A DNA stretch of 64,000 nt from Archegozetes longisetosus (lineage: Eukaryota; Arthropoda; Arachnida; Sarcoptiformes; Trhypochthoniidae): assembly GCA_018873245.2 (NCBI GenBank), contig JAEMBT020000001.1:7670220-7734219 (forward strand). Direction: 5' to 3'. The notes under the pieces are model-generated. The model searched no databases. It was given only the letters and a program-made list of their open reading frames with translations, and was not told the DNA's origin. The translations under genes and the position numbers were made by a program. Below are positions 10,515 to 22,069 of the stretch, piece after piece (within the stretch, counting starts at the first letter, position 1; each line of letters opens with the position of its first letter).

Positions 10515-12710
10515 TTAAGAATGCAATGATTTATTGTCAAGAATTTCCAAATATGTAACATTAATAGGTTCGTATATATTATTGGGTGCCTCATAAATAT
10601 GTTGTGACTGCTCGTGATTATCAGAAATACGATTTTCGTCATAATATTTGAGGTTATTTTTATCAATTTTTTTGCGTTTTCTTCTCTTAGATGAAACTAA
10701 CATATAGATGATTAAACAAACAATAGATATCAAGCTCACTAACGCTAGTCCAGATAATATTCTTATTAACTTTTTTGATATGCTAATTGAATCTGTAGTC
10801 AATGGCACAGAAGACTTAAGAATACAATTAGGTTTTCTATCTAAAGATAATCCAATCCATTGACTATTTTTGCAAATACTATGAGATATTCCTTCCAAAT
10901 GATAGATAGATTTATTATCATTACTTTGATTGTGACATGAAAATTGTGCAAATTTTCCATCAGGTATAAAAATCTCTCCTTTTAAACTAATAATTGTTGA
11001 TTCGTATTGAACTTTGACTGACTCCCCGACTGAGTCATTTTTCAGTGATATGCAGTACGACTTTAGAATACATATGGGAAAGTCATCCATCCATTTGCTA
11101 TTAGAGTCACATCTTATGTAAGTATTACCTGAATATCGAAGGCATGAATTATTATATAATTTTTTTTATAAAGTTTACGAAAAATTTCTGCATCAATCAG
11201 TTTTTGGTTGTAAATCGTGCACTCATTCAATAATAATGAATTTCAAAGTGATATTAGAGGCACTTAATCCTTATTACTTATTTCCTTATTTAAACTTCTG
11301 ATTGTAAGTGTGATTTACAACAATTATTACGAACAAAATCTGACTAAAGTCTAATTTTACAAACCTTCCAACACATGATCATTATCTTTACAGATAAACT
11401 CGTATTGTTCAAACTCTTCAGATAAATAAGATTGTCTGACATTAGTTGAAACTGGATAGTCTGGTTCACCACAACTTTTAGGGAAATAATACACTCTTAG
11501 ATCACAAAGGGATAACACAGACATTTTCATATTTTTCTCAGCAGTGAAATTAACATGAATCGTATGAATTTTATTTGCCTCAGTCATCTTCGAATTTGAT
11601 TCACAAAGAAATTCAAATGTCAACAAATTTTTCATATTCTTATTGTCATCATTTCCTTCATGACTAATTGGATTAGTGTTTGAGAGTTTGCATTTAATTC
11701 CCCTCAAGTTGTTTAGAAATACTTCAAATCTTATCTCGTGGCTATTCCAATGATTTCTTAAATTTTGTCCATATAATTTAATTCTTATGTAATGGATATC
11801 AACAGATTGTTTTAATTGAAAGAGCCAATTCTGATGTTGGCTTATCTTCCATTTTAGACAATTGTTTGGGTGTTGAGCTATGGGTGGTGTAAATGCACCG
11901 AAATCGTTGTATCTGTTCTTCACATTTATAGTCGAATTAGGTTCTGATTTTTTGTAGTCTACAATTTTTATTGATGAGAGTTCGGTTTGGTTTAGATAAT
12001 TGATTGCTAGATTGCAAAACAAGTGGTTTTAATTTGTTTATTAAAAAATTCATTAATAATTTTGATAAAGTTTTAAACATATAAATAGGACTATGTTCTC
12101 GAACTAAGTTTAAAACCGTTTTAGTTATACTTTCAGACCTTTTAGATAATGATTCGGTTTTCTCATTTTCAGAACATTTTAGACATGTTTCCATGAATTT
12201 TCAAGAATAAGTTAGTGATTACAGGAATGATATGGAAGAAAAATATCGAAATTTAACAAAAAGTCTTTATTATTTAACTTTTGTGTTTTGAAAAAATAAA
12301 TAATTGCTTTCATTTTTGGGGTTTGTTACGAGAATGAAAGTTGAAAATGCTTTTTACCAAGAAATTTATATTTGATATTGACTACGAAAAATATATTTAC
12401 CACATCGCGGGACATTTCCCAACCATTTTCCGCGATCACATTTTCGCGTTGCATCTCCAACCAGAACATTATTCTTATCTTCACATTGATACCAAATGTG
12501 AGAATTATGTTTAAAATGCTTGTCAGGATCATAATTTTCAATAGTGTTATTTTGTTTAACTATAATCCCCGAACCCAAAGGTCTGGCTGCAGTCCCACAC
12601 TCACAATCTTCGAACTCATTAAAATCTTGTGATAAGATTTTTAAATCAAACAATAATGATATAACCATGAATTTTACCAAAACTAATGAAATATTGTTCA
12701 TTGAATTCAT
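10515..12710 (-). CDS. Type I membrane protein with sushi/CCP domains (three exons)
   Basis: Three reverse-strand exons join in frame: 12710-12401, 12006-11365 and 11128-10515 (521 residues). Donors are GTAAAT and GTTTGT; acceptors are CTAG and TCAG; both introns fall in phase 1. Order: signal peptide (about residues 1-28, hydrophobic VKFMVISLLF), sushi/CCP 1 (cysteines to RC at the end of exon 1), a region of about 175 residues that may be an F5/8C-like galactose-binding fold, CCP 2 spanning the second intron (CGEPDYP to DDFPIC), CCP 3, one transmembrane helix (LSGLALVSLISIVCLIIYML), a basic stop-transfer KRRKRKK, and a cytoplasmic tail with tyrosines in IYEAP and IYEPI. Phase-1 introns at CCP borders are usual for this module. 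Likely a cell-surface adhesion or recognition protein; the ligand is unknown. Confidence 0.82.
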
Positions 12711-12719
12711 AGCCAAACC

Positions 12720-13280
12720 GTTTTATCAATGAAAATTATAGGAACGGGTTTCATCTATAAAATAAGTTTTTTATTATCTACTACCCCGGATATGAATTAA
12801 ACATTTAGCCGACGTTGACTAATTTCTTATATGGAATTACTGTTATTCAATAGCATTTTTGATGCATAGGATATGTGCTATTTCCGCAATTCGTCAAAAC
12901 TAAAGCGAAGCAATGAAAAAAGTTGTACAATTTAGAGTTATATTTTTAAAGCATCTAGGGTGATTTTTTATATGAACAAAGTTAGAAATTTTTTCTAGGG
13001 AAAGACGCTTGAATGGAAAAAGACATACATTAGTCTGATTTTAAACCTAGGGCCAGATGTCATGCGTGGAAACTTTTTTGAAGATTTAACTTATGTAAAG
13101 GGTTTTATTTTAAACGTTTCAATGACACGTGCTTTGTGAGTCATTCAAATAGCATTTGCGTCCACTCTTATGTCTGTTGTTATTAGAAGTCTAGTTAATT
13201 GAATATAACGAAAATATTTATTTTTAATTATTAATTAAATAATTAACTAATTTATTATTAAAATTGAGAACATTTGGCAG
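12720..13280. other. Gene-free stretch upstream of the CCP gene
   Basis: Presumed promoter side of the reverse-strand CCP-domain gene. No convincing TATA box or other coding region was seen. Confidence 0.5.
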
Positions 13281-13286
13281 GCAATG

Positions 13287-13911
13287 AGTAGCGTCGCAGT
13301 TTTCTGCATTGCCCGTGGTTCTGGTAGAGGTACTTCCAATTTTTTATTATGGCAGATACTACTTTATAATAATAGAGGGCACGATTCCCATTAATTTCAA
13401 ATTATTAATGAAAAATGTTCAAAGTTTAAATCAAACAATATTTATTAAATTTTGATTAAAGTAATTTTATTTTATCAACTATTCGATCTCAAACAAAAAT
13501 CAGAATATTTCAATTATGCACTAAATAATAATCGTTAATACGATTAACGTAATGAATGCGTGTCCTATAGGCGAAAGTACATATCAAGATAATAGTAATG
13601 CAAAATTTTAAAAATATTTTAAAACAATTTCCAAAATCTTGTTATTTTTACAACCCTGCCTATTAATAGGGTTGTGAAAATAACAAATTATTGGAAGTTG
13701 TTTTGAAACAATTTTTGCAATCCTAGTCGCAGTAAAATGTCATGAAATCAGCTAAAATCTAAAGAACATTAAGAGAGAAGATACTGCTGTTTTATCTTTT
13801 AAATGATGGGCATAATGACTTAAATATTAGAAAAATTTTATTAACAATTTATATTATCAATTCATTTTAAGGAAAGACGGAGAGAGCTCTAGATTATTAG
13901 ATGTTTACGGG
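13287..13911 (+). repeat. Repeat copy, inverted relative to 15,419-15,597
   Basis: 13,287-13,400 and 13,846-13,911 together match the reverse complement of 15,419-15,597 (for example GTGGTTCTGGTAGAGG and TTAAGGAAAGACGGAG). In this copy about 445 bp is inserted between the two parts. That insert contains a hairpin at 13,620-13,707 with arms of about 37 bp. The two copies flank the Tc1-like element at 13.9-15.2 kb. Family unknown. Confidence 0.65.
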
Positions 13912-13948
13912 AAATATTTTTACCAAAATGTACAAAATATAATACGTA

Positions 13949-15223
13949 CAGTCTGACAAAATTAAGATTCTCAGTTTTTATGGTTTCTTAGTAGTAAAAG
14001 TTAATGGATTTTGATGAAAATTTTTTCGATTATGCTACATGTTGGGACCGACATTCTGGTGAATTGGCGTTCGAATTGCTTTAAAGATAGGTGAATTATT
14101 CAAGTAAATTCCGCCAGAAGAATTGGATGAGAATTTTTAAATTCTGATGAATGAAAACCAAACTAGACAAAAATGATTAGATACATGTATTTTTGTTTTA
14201 TTCAAATATCGTTTGTGCTAAAGTTACAAGCCTTAATACTCGAAAACCTTATTTTTCAAAAAATCATAACTTTTATATCTGAAGAGATAAAATCATGATC
14301 TCAACGTCAAATTATAGATAATTTAAAAATTCATCAAGAAATTATCGAGAATTAATTTTGCGTAAGAGATCCGCAATGAAATAACAATCCATTCCTATTC
14401 AAAGTTTAGGTACCACTGAAAAGGGCTGTTTTGAGTCAAATGTCAACTCAGTACCGAGTCACATTTCCATCTCTTCGAACAACTTCTTTCATTCTAGATG
14501 GCATAGAATGAATCAAATTAAAGAAAAATTCTCTATTGTTTACCAACATTCCATGGGCTGTAAGCAACATCTCCCAAAGTTGTTCCTCATCTGTGATTGT
14601 TGGTTTTTGGCAGCGAACGAGTCTTTACAACATTGAGCCCAAGTGCTCACATGGGTTCAGATCAGGAGATCTAGCGGGATGGGATAATAGAATCTCTTCA
14701 GGATTACCAAGGCTTTATATTAGTGATATATTAATAAATAAGGTTATATATTTCAAAAGATTTATGCCTTAAAGTTTTATGAGTTTTAATCAAAGAAAAT
14801 CAAATTCATTTAGAATGCCAATAAAATTTCTTGATAAATTTTTAAATTATCTATAATTTGACGTTGAGATCATGATTTTATCTCTTCAGATATAAAAGTT
14901 ATGATTTTTTGAAAAATAAGGTTTTCGAGTATTTAGGCTTGTAACTTTAGCACAAACGATATTTGAATAAAACAAAAATACATGTATCTAATCATTTTTT
15001 GTCTAGTTTGGTTTTCATTCATCAGAATTTAAAAATTCTCATCCAATTCTTCTGGCGGAATTTACTTGAATAATTCACCTATCTTTAAAGCAATTCGAAC
15101 GCCAATTCACCAGAATGTCGGTCCCAACATGTAGCATAATCGAAAAAATTTTCATCAAAATCCATTAACTTTTACTACTAAGAAACCATAAAAAACTGAG
15201 AATCTTAATTTTGTCAAAGACTG
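13949..15223. mobile_element. Tc1-like element with ~395-bp terminal inverted repeats
   Basis: A 1,275-bp element starting and ending in CAGTCT..., flanked by TA (13947-13948 and 15224-15225). The inverted repeats run from 13,949 to about 14,344 and from about 14,828 to 15,223 and are nearly identical, so the whole unit could fold into a long stem. Only about 480 bp lies between them. It holds the 3' end of a Tc1-type transposase on the minus strand. This is a deletion derivative of a long-TIR Tc1 element. Confidence 0.92.
14448..14726 (-). pseudogene. Tc1-like transposase C-terminal remnant
   Basis: The reverse strand reads HPARSPDLNPCEHLG, the Tc1/mariner block that carries the last catalytic acidic residue (consensus SPDLNPIEHLW). 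An in-frame TAA follows, then about 55 more collinear residues ending in RRDGNVTRY before a stop at 14448. The catalytic Asp regions and the DNA-binding N-terminus are absent. The remnant lies in the unique middle of the long-TIR element and shares its orientation with no other gene. Confidence 0.85.
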
Positions 15224-15418
15224 TACATGTTTTTATTATTGAACAAACATATTTTGATTTTATTATTGATATTATTTCATTAATATTCACATACTCATTG
15301 AATATAATTATTATAAAAAAAATTTTCCTTAAATCAATTTAATTAAAAATAAAACTTTTGTTACCTATAAGTATGTTTGCTTGGAATTATTGATTGAAAA
15401 GTAATCACTTTTACAGGT

Positions 15419-15597
15419 TAAGATTCGTATCCCGTGAACACCTATTAATCTGGAAGTCTCCGTCTTTCCTTAAAATGAATTGATAATAAATGAATAGGAA
15501 TAAGCCTTCTATTATTATATAGTAGTATCAGCCACAATAAAAGACAGGAACAACCTCTACCAGAACCACAAGCTAAGCAGCGAACTGCGTCGCTACC
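15419..15597 (-). repeat. Repeat copy, partner of 13,287-13,911
   Basis: Uninterrupted inverted copy of the repeat described at 13,287-13,911. It shows the arrangement without the 445-bp insertion. An open frame here has no recognisable domain and is not called as a gene. Confidence 0.65.
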
Positions 15598-15609
15598 CAA
15601 TACCCATGT

Positions 15610-17340
15610 AATTGCAAAGAGTGTTTCCCTACTTCTTTTTTGCAATCCTTGCGTGAGACGTGAAGATGAACTCTGATTTTAAATCAGTTTTTCATTCTTT
15701 TAAAATAGTTTGTCAAACAGCTAGCTTTAAAATGCTCTATATTTTATGCAATGCTTTACTAACTCTTTCAAGGTTATTATTGTATTAACGTTTGCTCTGA
15801 AATGCGACTCATATTTTAAAAGAATAACAATTCAGATCTATTTTGTTTGCATAAGATATGTTAAAAAAACTTGTAAATAGAGTGAGTCTTTGGGCAGAGG
15901 CCTCGAGGAGAGGACCTCATTTTGCCTCTGAGAGAAAATGGAGAAGTGTTATAAAGAAGTATAAGTCTTTTGATATGTGAAAACCTTTAAATATGTTTAT
16001 AACATTTTTATGTATCAACCAAACAATGAAATCACGTCTAAATCTTATGCTATATTCCTTTTATGTATTTTTATTAAATATTATTTTAAATATTTATAAT
16101 TTTTTAAGAAAATGAAAGATTGCAATCAAACAAAGTCTAATATTACTAAGAATTTAATAGAATATTTGTTTCAGAATTCTGGATAAGTAATTAATTTTAG
16201 TCCCCAGTTATGCGTTTAGGTTCATGAGCTCGAATCAGAACGACACAACAGCATGTTCAATATCCGTATCATTGTAAGTGCCAGTGAATTCGACGCCAAT
16301 TCCTTTGAATTGATATATTGGTTTTTTCAGGAATCTAAACGGAATAGTCAAACATCATGAATTGGTATTTCATATTGCTTTTTCAAGTTGACCACTTTTC
16401 TCAATAGTTATTTGTTAAATTATAATTTAGTGATTCATCATGAAAATCAGATTCATACACATTATTGGTTATATTTTGATTTTCTTCATAAACATTTTTT
16501 ACTTCTGGATACAATTTAACAAATTTTCGCATTGATATAAATGCTTGATAATAGATAGTAATCGTTGAGATTTTAGGTATAAGACGCTCGGAGAAAAATC
16601 CGCTTAAATTAGCCTATATGTAATACACATATAGATTGCTTTCCAAAATATCTGGGTATATGAATTAATCCAGTAGTTATTATAGTTTTTAGAATTGAAT
16701 ATAGTTTGCGTAAATTAATGTAATTAGTAAATATACAAACGTTAATTCAAAGCTATAGTAAAATGTTCATTGCAAGTTTCTATTAAAAAAATATAGATAA
16801 AGAAAACCAGGTGCTGTCAACATTTTTTAAGATAGAAAGTGCGCCCAAAAGCTGTGTTTCATATAATAAATCGAGTAGAAAGTGAAAGGAAAGCCTGGCA
16901 GTGGCTGAAAGCCCAAAAATCAAAAAAGAGAATGAAAGAATAAGTTGAACAAGATGTTAAACAATTTTTAAAAGTTATGTAAAATTTGATATAAAACTAA
17001 ATATTTTCTATAAAACTGCTCTAAGAAATAATAAAAATAAAATACTAAAGCAAAAATGTTTTTAAGTTGAGAATGCGTGCACTTGAGTCATCACTAAAAA
17101 CACAATAGAAAATGACGAAAGTTATTGACAATTGATGGTTTAAATGGTTACTGTAGTTATTCATATTTTGCACATCCATCTCTTAAAACTAAATTTGTTG
17201 AATAATTGATCGAAAAATTAAAAGAGAAATGAAGAAACTGCCAGAAAGCTATTTCCAAAACCTATTTTCGTGTGTTAGAACTCAAATACTTGTAGTTATG
17301 GACAACAGGCCACTATCAGCAATTACCTAAACTAAAATTA
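15610..17340. other. Gene-free stretch
   Basis: No supported coding region or RNA gene between the repeat at 15.4 kb and the DEG/ENaC relic at 17.35 kb. Confidence 0.5.
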
Positions 17341-17351
17341 TTCATCTATTG

Positions 17352-17570
17352 TTAGGTTAATTCTATGTTAAATTTTTTTCGTTTACATTCACTAATAAGA
17401 AAGTTATATAAAATTGAATTTTGTGCGGATTTTTTCTCTAAGCATCTTATATCAAATCTTGTATTGACAACTGTTTGTCCATTTCTATATTGCAATATAA
17501 TTTCTATTATTTGATAACTAAGACCGAAAACACAATCCAAACGCGCTATTACTTTTAAAATCAATTTCAT
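17352..17570 (-). pseudogene. DEG/ENaC N-terminal relic
   Basis: The reverse strand encodes CVFGLSYQIIEIILQY followed by RNGQTVVN, matching the TM1 end and the post-TM1 block (GLxYQTxxLxxQYxSGQTVVNIKVEK) of the intact genes at 27.4 and 56.6 kb. Similarity fades after QTVVN. There is no extracellular domain or TM2 nearby. A short dead fragment of the family. Confidence 0.6.
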
Positions 17571-18154
17571 TTTACTCTTAGTTTACACAAGTCTATATGT
17601 ACTTCTAATTAATAGCTTATTCTTTACATGTTCTTTGTACATTTTAAATTATTTTTCTCTTAAAAGAAATCTACAATTAAATATTCTCCACAAACAAACT
17701 AATAATAGTTTTTTGAAAATGAAGAATAAGTATGATTTTTCAAGTTTGTAGCCCATTGTAACAAAAAATATACTTAAAGTGAGGCTTATAATATAATTAA
17801 GAGCTCTTACATTGATTCAGATCTCTTAGTTAAATGGTGTAATAAAATTAAGCTGCAATATGTTAAGTGCTTCTAAATAATTTAATATACTTGTAGATTT
17901 TATGAAATTATAAAAATAGAACTTATGTTATAAAATTCTATTTTATTAAAAAATCATATATCTTTTTGTTAGAACATTAAATTTTTGTTATTAAATATTT
18001 TAAACAATATGATTAATAATTTTTTGTAACGAAATCATTTCGAACATATGCATTCTGACTTATATAACTGTTTAAATGAAAATGCAGGACAAACAGAAAA
18101 TCTTTACCCTCTTCAGAAATAGAAAGAAAACAAAGAACTAATATTAGCCTTAGA

Positions 18155-18584
18155 TAGGGTGACCAAGTCAAAAACTGTTAAATGCGGGACAAAAAAATTT
18201 GGCTCCCCTATAAAATTTTTTAAAGAGTTTTAATCTGATTGAAGTTACAAATTACAGTTTGAAATAACAGTTATCTGAAATATAAACTAAAGATTTGATT
18301 AAGAACTGCACTTTATAAGAGTCACACACGATGTGAATGAAAACAAGGTATCAGATAATCGGACTAAAACTCTTTTTATCTAAAGACTTCTACATATTTT
18401 AAGATAGGAAACGTGTTGACAACAAAATTGCATTATTTGCATTAAATAAAAATATACAGTGGAAACCTGTTAAGATAAATATTAAAATATATGACATTTT
18501 CCGTCCCGCAAGGGGTGCGGTATGCGGGACACAACTCTTAAATGTGGGACAATCCCGCACAATGCGGGACACTTGGTCACCCTA
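18155..18584. mobile_element. hAT-type MITE, 430 bp
   Basis: Non-autonomous element with 14-bp terminal inverted repeats TAGGGTGACCAAGT and an 8-bp target duplication GCCTTAGA (18147-18154 and 18585-18592). It contains several short GCGGGAC-type motifs near both ends. No coding capacity. The duplication length and the end sequence point to a hAT transposase; its ends differ from those of hAT elements A and B. Confidence 0.9.
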
Positions 18585-18592
18585 GCCTTAGA

Positions 18593-20700
18593 CAAAGTTG
18601 AAATATTGAATTTTACTGAAATTCATTAGAAAGTATTTATCATACTAGAGATGCCTAAAGTTTCAAATTTTGTAAACCTTTTCTGGATCTAATCTATATC
18701 TTCAGTCAGATAGAACTAAACTGGCATAAATTGAAGTTTTGTTCACTTGTAAGATTAGTTGTGGAAACAGAAAATTTGCAAATATGATTGATATAAACGT
18801 GGAGATTTGTTTTTGTAACTATGCCAAAACAATACAAGTGTTTATAATTACAGGATTTCACTATATAAATTTCCAAATCCTGTCCCATCCAGACATTTTT
18901 ATTATGAAATGCTGTTCCGTTCAATCCCGTACTATCTAGCCTAATCCAATCACGTCCGTCCTATCGAGATCCTATTGACATCTCTACATCACATAATACT
19001 GAAGGAGTATCGTTTAGAAAAATATAGACTAAGCTTAACATCACTTTTAACGCTCAATCAAAATACCTGCATTCATTTACTTGAATTAAGTTTCTTGTAA
19101 GGGATCCAGACTGACAAAAATTAAATTTAATCAGAAACATTTCGTGCAACGAAACAAAATTGGTGACGACTTGAGACTTAAATTAGGCTCCGCCTATAAA
19201 CAGTTGTTCCATTTAAGTTTGAGTGCAACTTTTAGTCTTTTGTTATTCTGGTAAAAGATATACTAAAAGTGTTTGAAATAACAATTATAACAACTTTTTA
19301 TCTAACAGTGAGTAAACTAAGTTATAGTTGACTTGTAAAAAATGCAGTCGTTGTATAAGAACTTCCAAGTCATTCATTTCCTATCTATAGGTTCAAATTT
19401 ATTTCTGTTAAGTTCTTATAATTATGTTAAAGTTTAAACTGTGCTATATTTTCGTATATACTTTTAGCAAAGAGTTACTTCTCAATAATCTATTATGAAA
19501 CTAACTAATGATTTGAAACACAGGAAAATAGTATAGTTTGAACTTTATCCTAAAGTAAAAGGTCTCATCAGTACTAAATTAAAATGTACAAAGTTAAAAA
19601 AAAAGAGAAAACTTAGTAACTATTATATTTTAATGACTTATAAAAAAAAGTTACAATTAGTAGAGTACATAAATAAGTGTATAATTTCTAACTTCATGAT
19701 TAGTCATTGATAAGAAAAGAATAATAAAAATGTTTGAATCTACTCAAGTTATAAATTTTTAGACATATTTTATGTGCAAAAGAAAATATACAAAATATTA
19801 TTTTATGTACACATTATTTCCATTAATTATTTGAACCATTAAAAGATCAAAGTTTATATTGAAATATTTAACACTGACTTATAACTCAATTGAGTTATGT
19901 AGTTTAATATGGAATCTATTATTGAATATTATACAATGCAAATGCATTGACAAATTAATCTAAATCTAAAGCTACAGCTATTTCTCTTTCTCTTCTTGTT
20001 TCACTACTCAAACATATCTAAACACAATTTCCTGAAAATCTCTGGTGGGGCTATAGCCCCTTAGCCCCCCCCCCATGTAGTTACGGCAGTGGATATCGAC
20101 TTCTTCTAGAATGGGGATCGTTAACTTGAAAAATGTTTATCATATAAATTTCGTAATACTTCCAAAAACTGTATTTTATACCATTTAAATTGTTATGCCC
20201 GGTCACATCTTATCACAAATTATAAAAATCACATTTATTTTAAGACAGATCTGAGTAAATAACTCGTCCGACATTATAAAATAGGTTCCTATTTTGAAAT
20301 TGACAGTCAACTTGCTCTTGAATACAAGTTTTATTGGGCCTGCATTTATTGTTTATGTTTCAAATACAAATAATCTTTGTACTAATTCTATACTGTTGAT
20401 TAAAATATTTGCATTAAGCATAAAGTCAATTAGTGTTGATAAAAGAGACTAAAAAGCTATAAAATTCTTTAACTTTTAGCTTTAGCCCTGAAACTATTTT
20501 AGACTTACAAACCTTGTTAACAACCCCAGATAACCTATGCTTTATCTTTTAGATGTAACCCTGTGAGAGTTCTTTATCTGTAGCTTTAACCTTATAGACT
20601 TAAAAATCAATAAGTTAAAGTTCTTTAATTGAATGTTGCAATGCAAGTCCTAAGGTTTTAATAATCATTTAAATTGTATTATCGCTCAAGCGATTATGTA
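18593..20700. other. Gene-free stretch
   Basis: No supported gene. A C-run of about 11 bases after an imperfect GGGGCTATAGCCCC palindrome lies near 20,045-20,075; it may be the end of an unidentified repeat. Confidence 0.5.
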
Positions 20701-20705
20701 TTTTA

Positions 20706-20870
20706 GTGATAGTATTACCAACTTTTGAAAGAATCTGTCTACTTGGAATACTTGTTGCTGTAATTTTCAACATATTAAATACCATTTTAAATAAAAAAAA
20801 TTTAGTTGATCTAAAATTTTTGCAAATTTTCAGGAAACATAATAAGTTTACCAGATATTTTTTATTTATA
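20706..20870 (+). pseudogene. Possible double-DEG/ENaC N-terminal relic
   Basis: The + strand encodes a hydrophobic helix (LLGILVAVIFNILNTIL) followed by NLVDLKFLQI. This resembles TM1 and the following TVVDLKFEVIQ of the double DEG/ENaC gene that starts at 22,070. After that the similarity is lost, although the frame stays open to 21,023. It lies directly upstream of the duplicated 5' flank, as expected if a tandem copy was left behind. The match is short, so this is tentative. Confidence 0.35.
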
Positions 20871-21044
20871 ACTAATCCAAGGCTAAAACCTTCTTACATT
20901 TTCAAGGATACAGAGTTTTCAAGCTTTATTAAAATTAAACTAATGTCAAAAATAGAAAAGTTTATAATAATGTTACAAACTTTTAAGGTATGTCATAAAC
21001 TGTTATATTCGAACATTAAATAAAAATAGTGAAAAATATTTTCT

Positions 21045-22020
21045 CTTAAAACTCATTGTATTGATTAAGCTTACAAATAATATTTCAATTATCTAAATGG
21101 AAGAGTTTAAGTAATGTTGACATCGTTTAATCATGTAAATACAATTTTTTTCTATTTCTAATTATCTAATGGAATAAGAAATATTTTGAATTGCATTGAT
21201 TATAACGTTTTCAAATGAGAAAGCATTTTAGTATATTATAAGCAATAATATGAAATTGTGTTATATGCAATAGTAACTGATAATTTATTTATATCCTGGA
21301 GATCAAATATGTGAGTGAAATATTGATAAAATGGTTTTTCCAAATGTTGGTTAAGAAATCGAAAAGATGAGGTAGTCGCTACGTTTCAATGTTTAAAAAT
21401 GTATACTAGAATTCAATTCAACCAGAATTATAATAATATTTTACAATGAAGGTTGTTCATTCATTTTGGTTCAATATATATTGTTAGCGCTTTATTAATT
21501 GGGAAAGTAGTTTTGATCTAATATTTAACTCATGGTATTGATCAAACTTACAGATAATCAAATACAATTATTGGAATGGGAATGAAGTACATAAAGATGA
21601 CATCATTTGTTTGTGTTAGAATACTTTATTATGATATTTTCAATTATCTAATAGAAAAAGAAGATTAATAAATTATAATTATTTCCTGACAGCAAAAGAT
21701 TTTAATATAGTATATGTAATGATAAGTAATTACATTACAAGCAATAGTAATCGAAACTTAATGTATTCTGAAACATTCCAACTAAAAATCAAGTATGTGA
21801 GTACAATTTTCATATTATTTTGTGAAAATTTTGTTATGAGATTGAAAATATGAGGTAGTTTTACTACTTTCAGATGTTGAAAAATGTATATTCAAAAAAG
21901 ATTTGATCAGGATTACAGTAATTGCTTAACTAAAAGTGTTACTAACTTGTATTGGCTTAAAATATATTGCTAGTACTTTACTAATCGAAAAAGTAGTTTT
22001 AAGCTCTAATTGAATTGACC
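21045..22020 (+). repeat. Two tandem ~490-bp upstream units
   Basis: Units at about 21,045-21,535 and 21,536-22,020 align along their length. Each starts near TGATxAAxCTTACA(A/G)ATAAT, contains AGTATGTGAGT-like and ATGAGGTAGT motifs, and ends with a CTTTAxTAATxG(A/G)(G/A)AAAGTAGTTTT block. The second unit abuts the start codon at 22,070. The inverted copy at 4.3-4.9 kb has only one unit. They may carry the promoter; no core element was certain. Confidence 0.7.
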
Positions 22021-22069
22021 GACAAATCAATACATTCAAAATTATATATTAGATTTCTATTATGAAAAT

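Noticed and set aside
15445-15645. Reverse open frame of 66 codons with several Cys and Arg
   Set aside because: It lies in a repeat copy whose partner at 13.3 kb does not keep the frame; no domain recognised.
18706-18939. Overlapping open frames of about 70 codons on both strands
   Set aside because: No start context, domain or splice sites; likely chance in AT-rich DNA.
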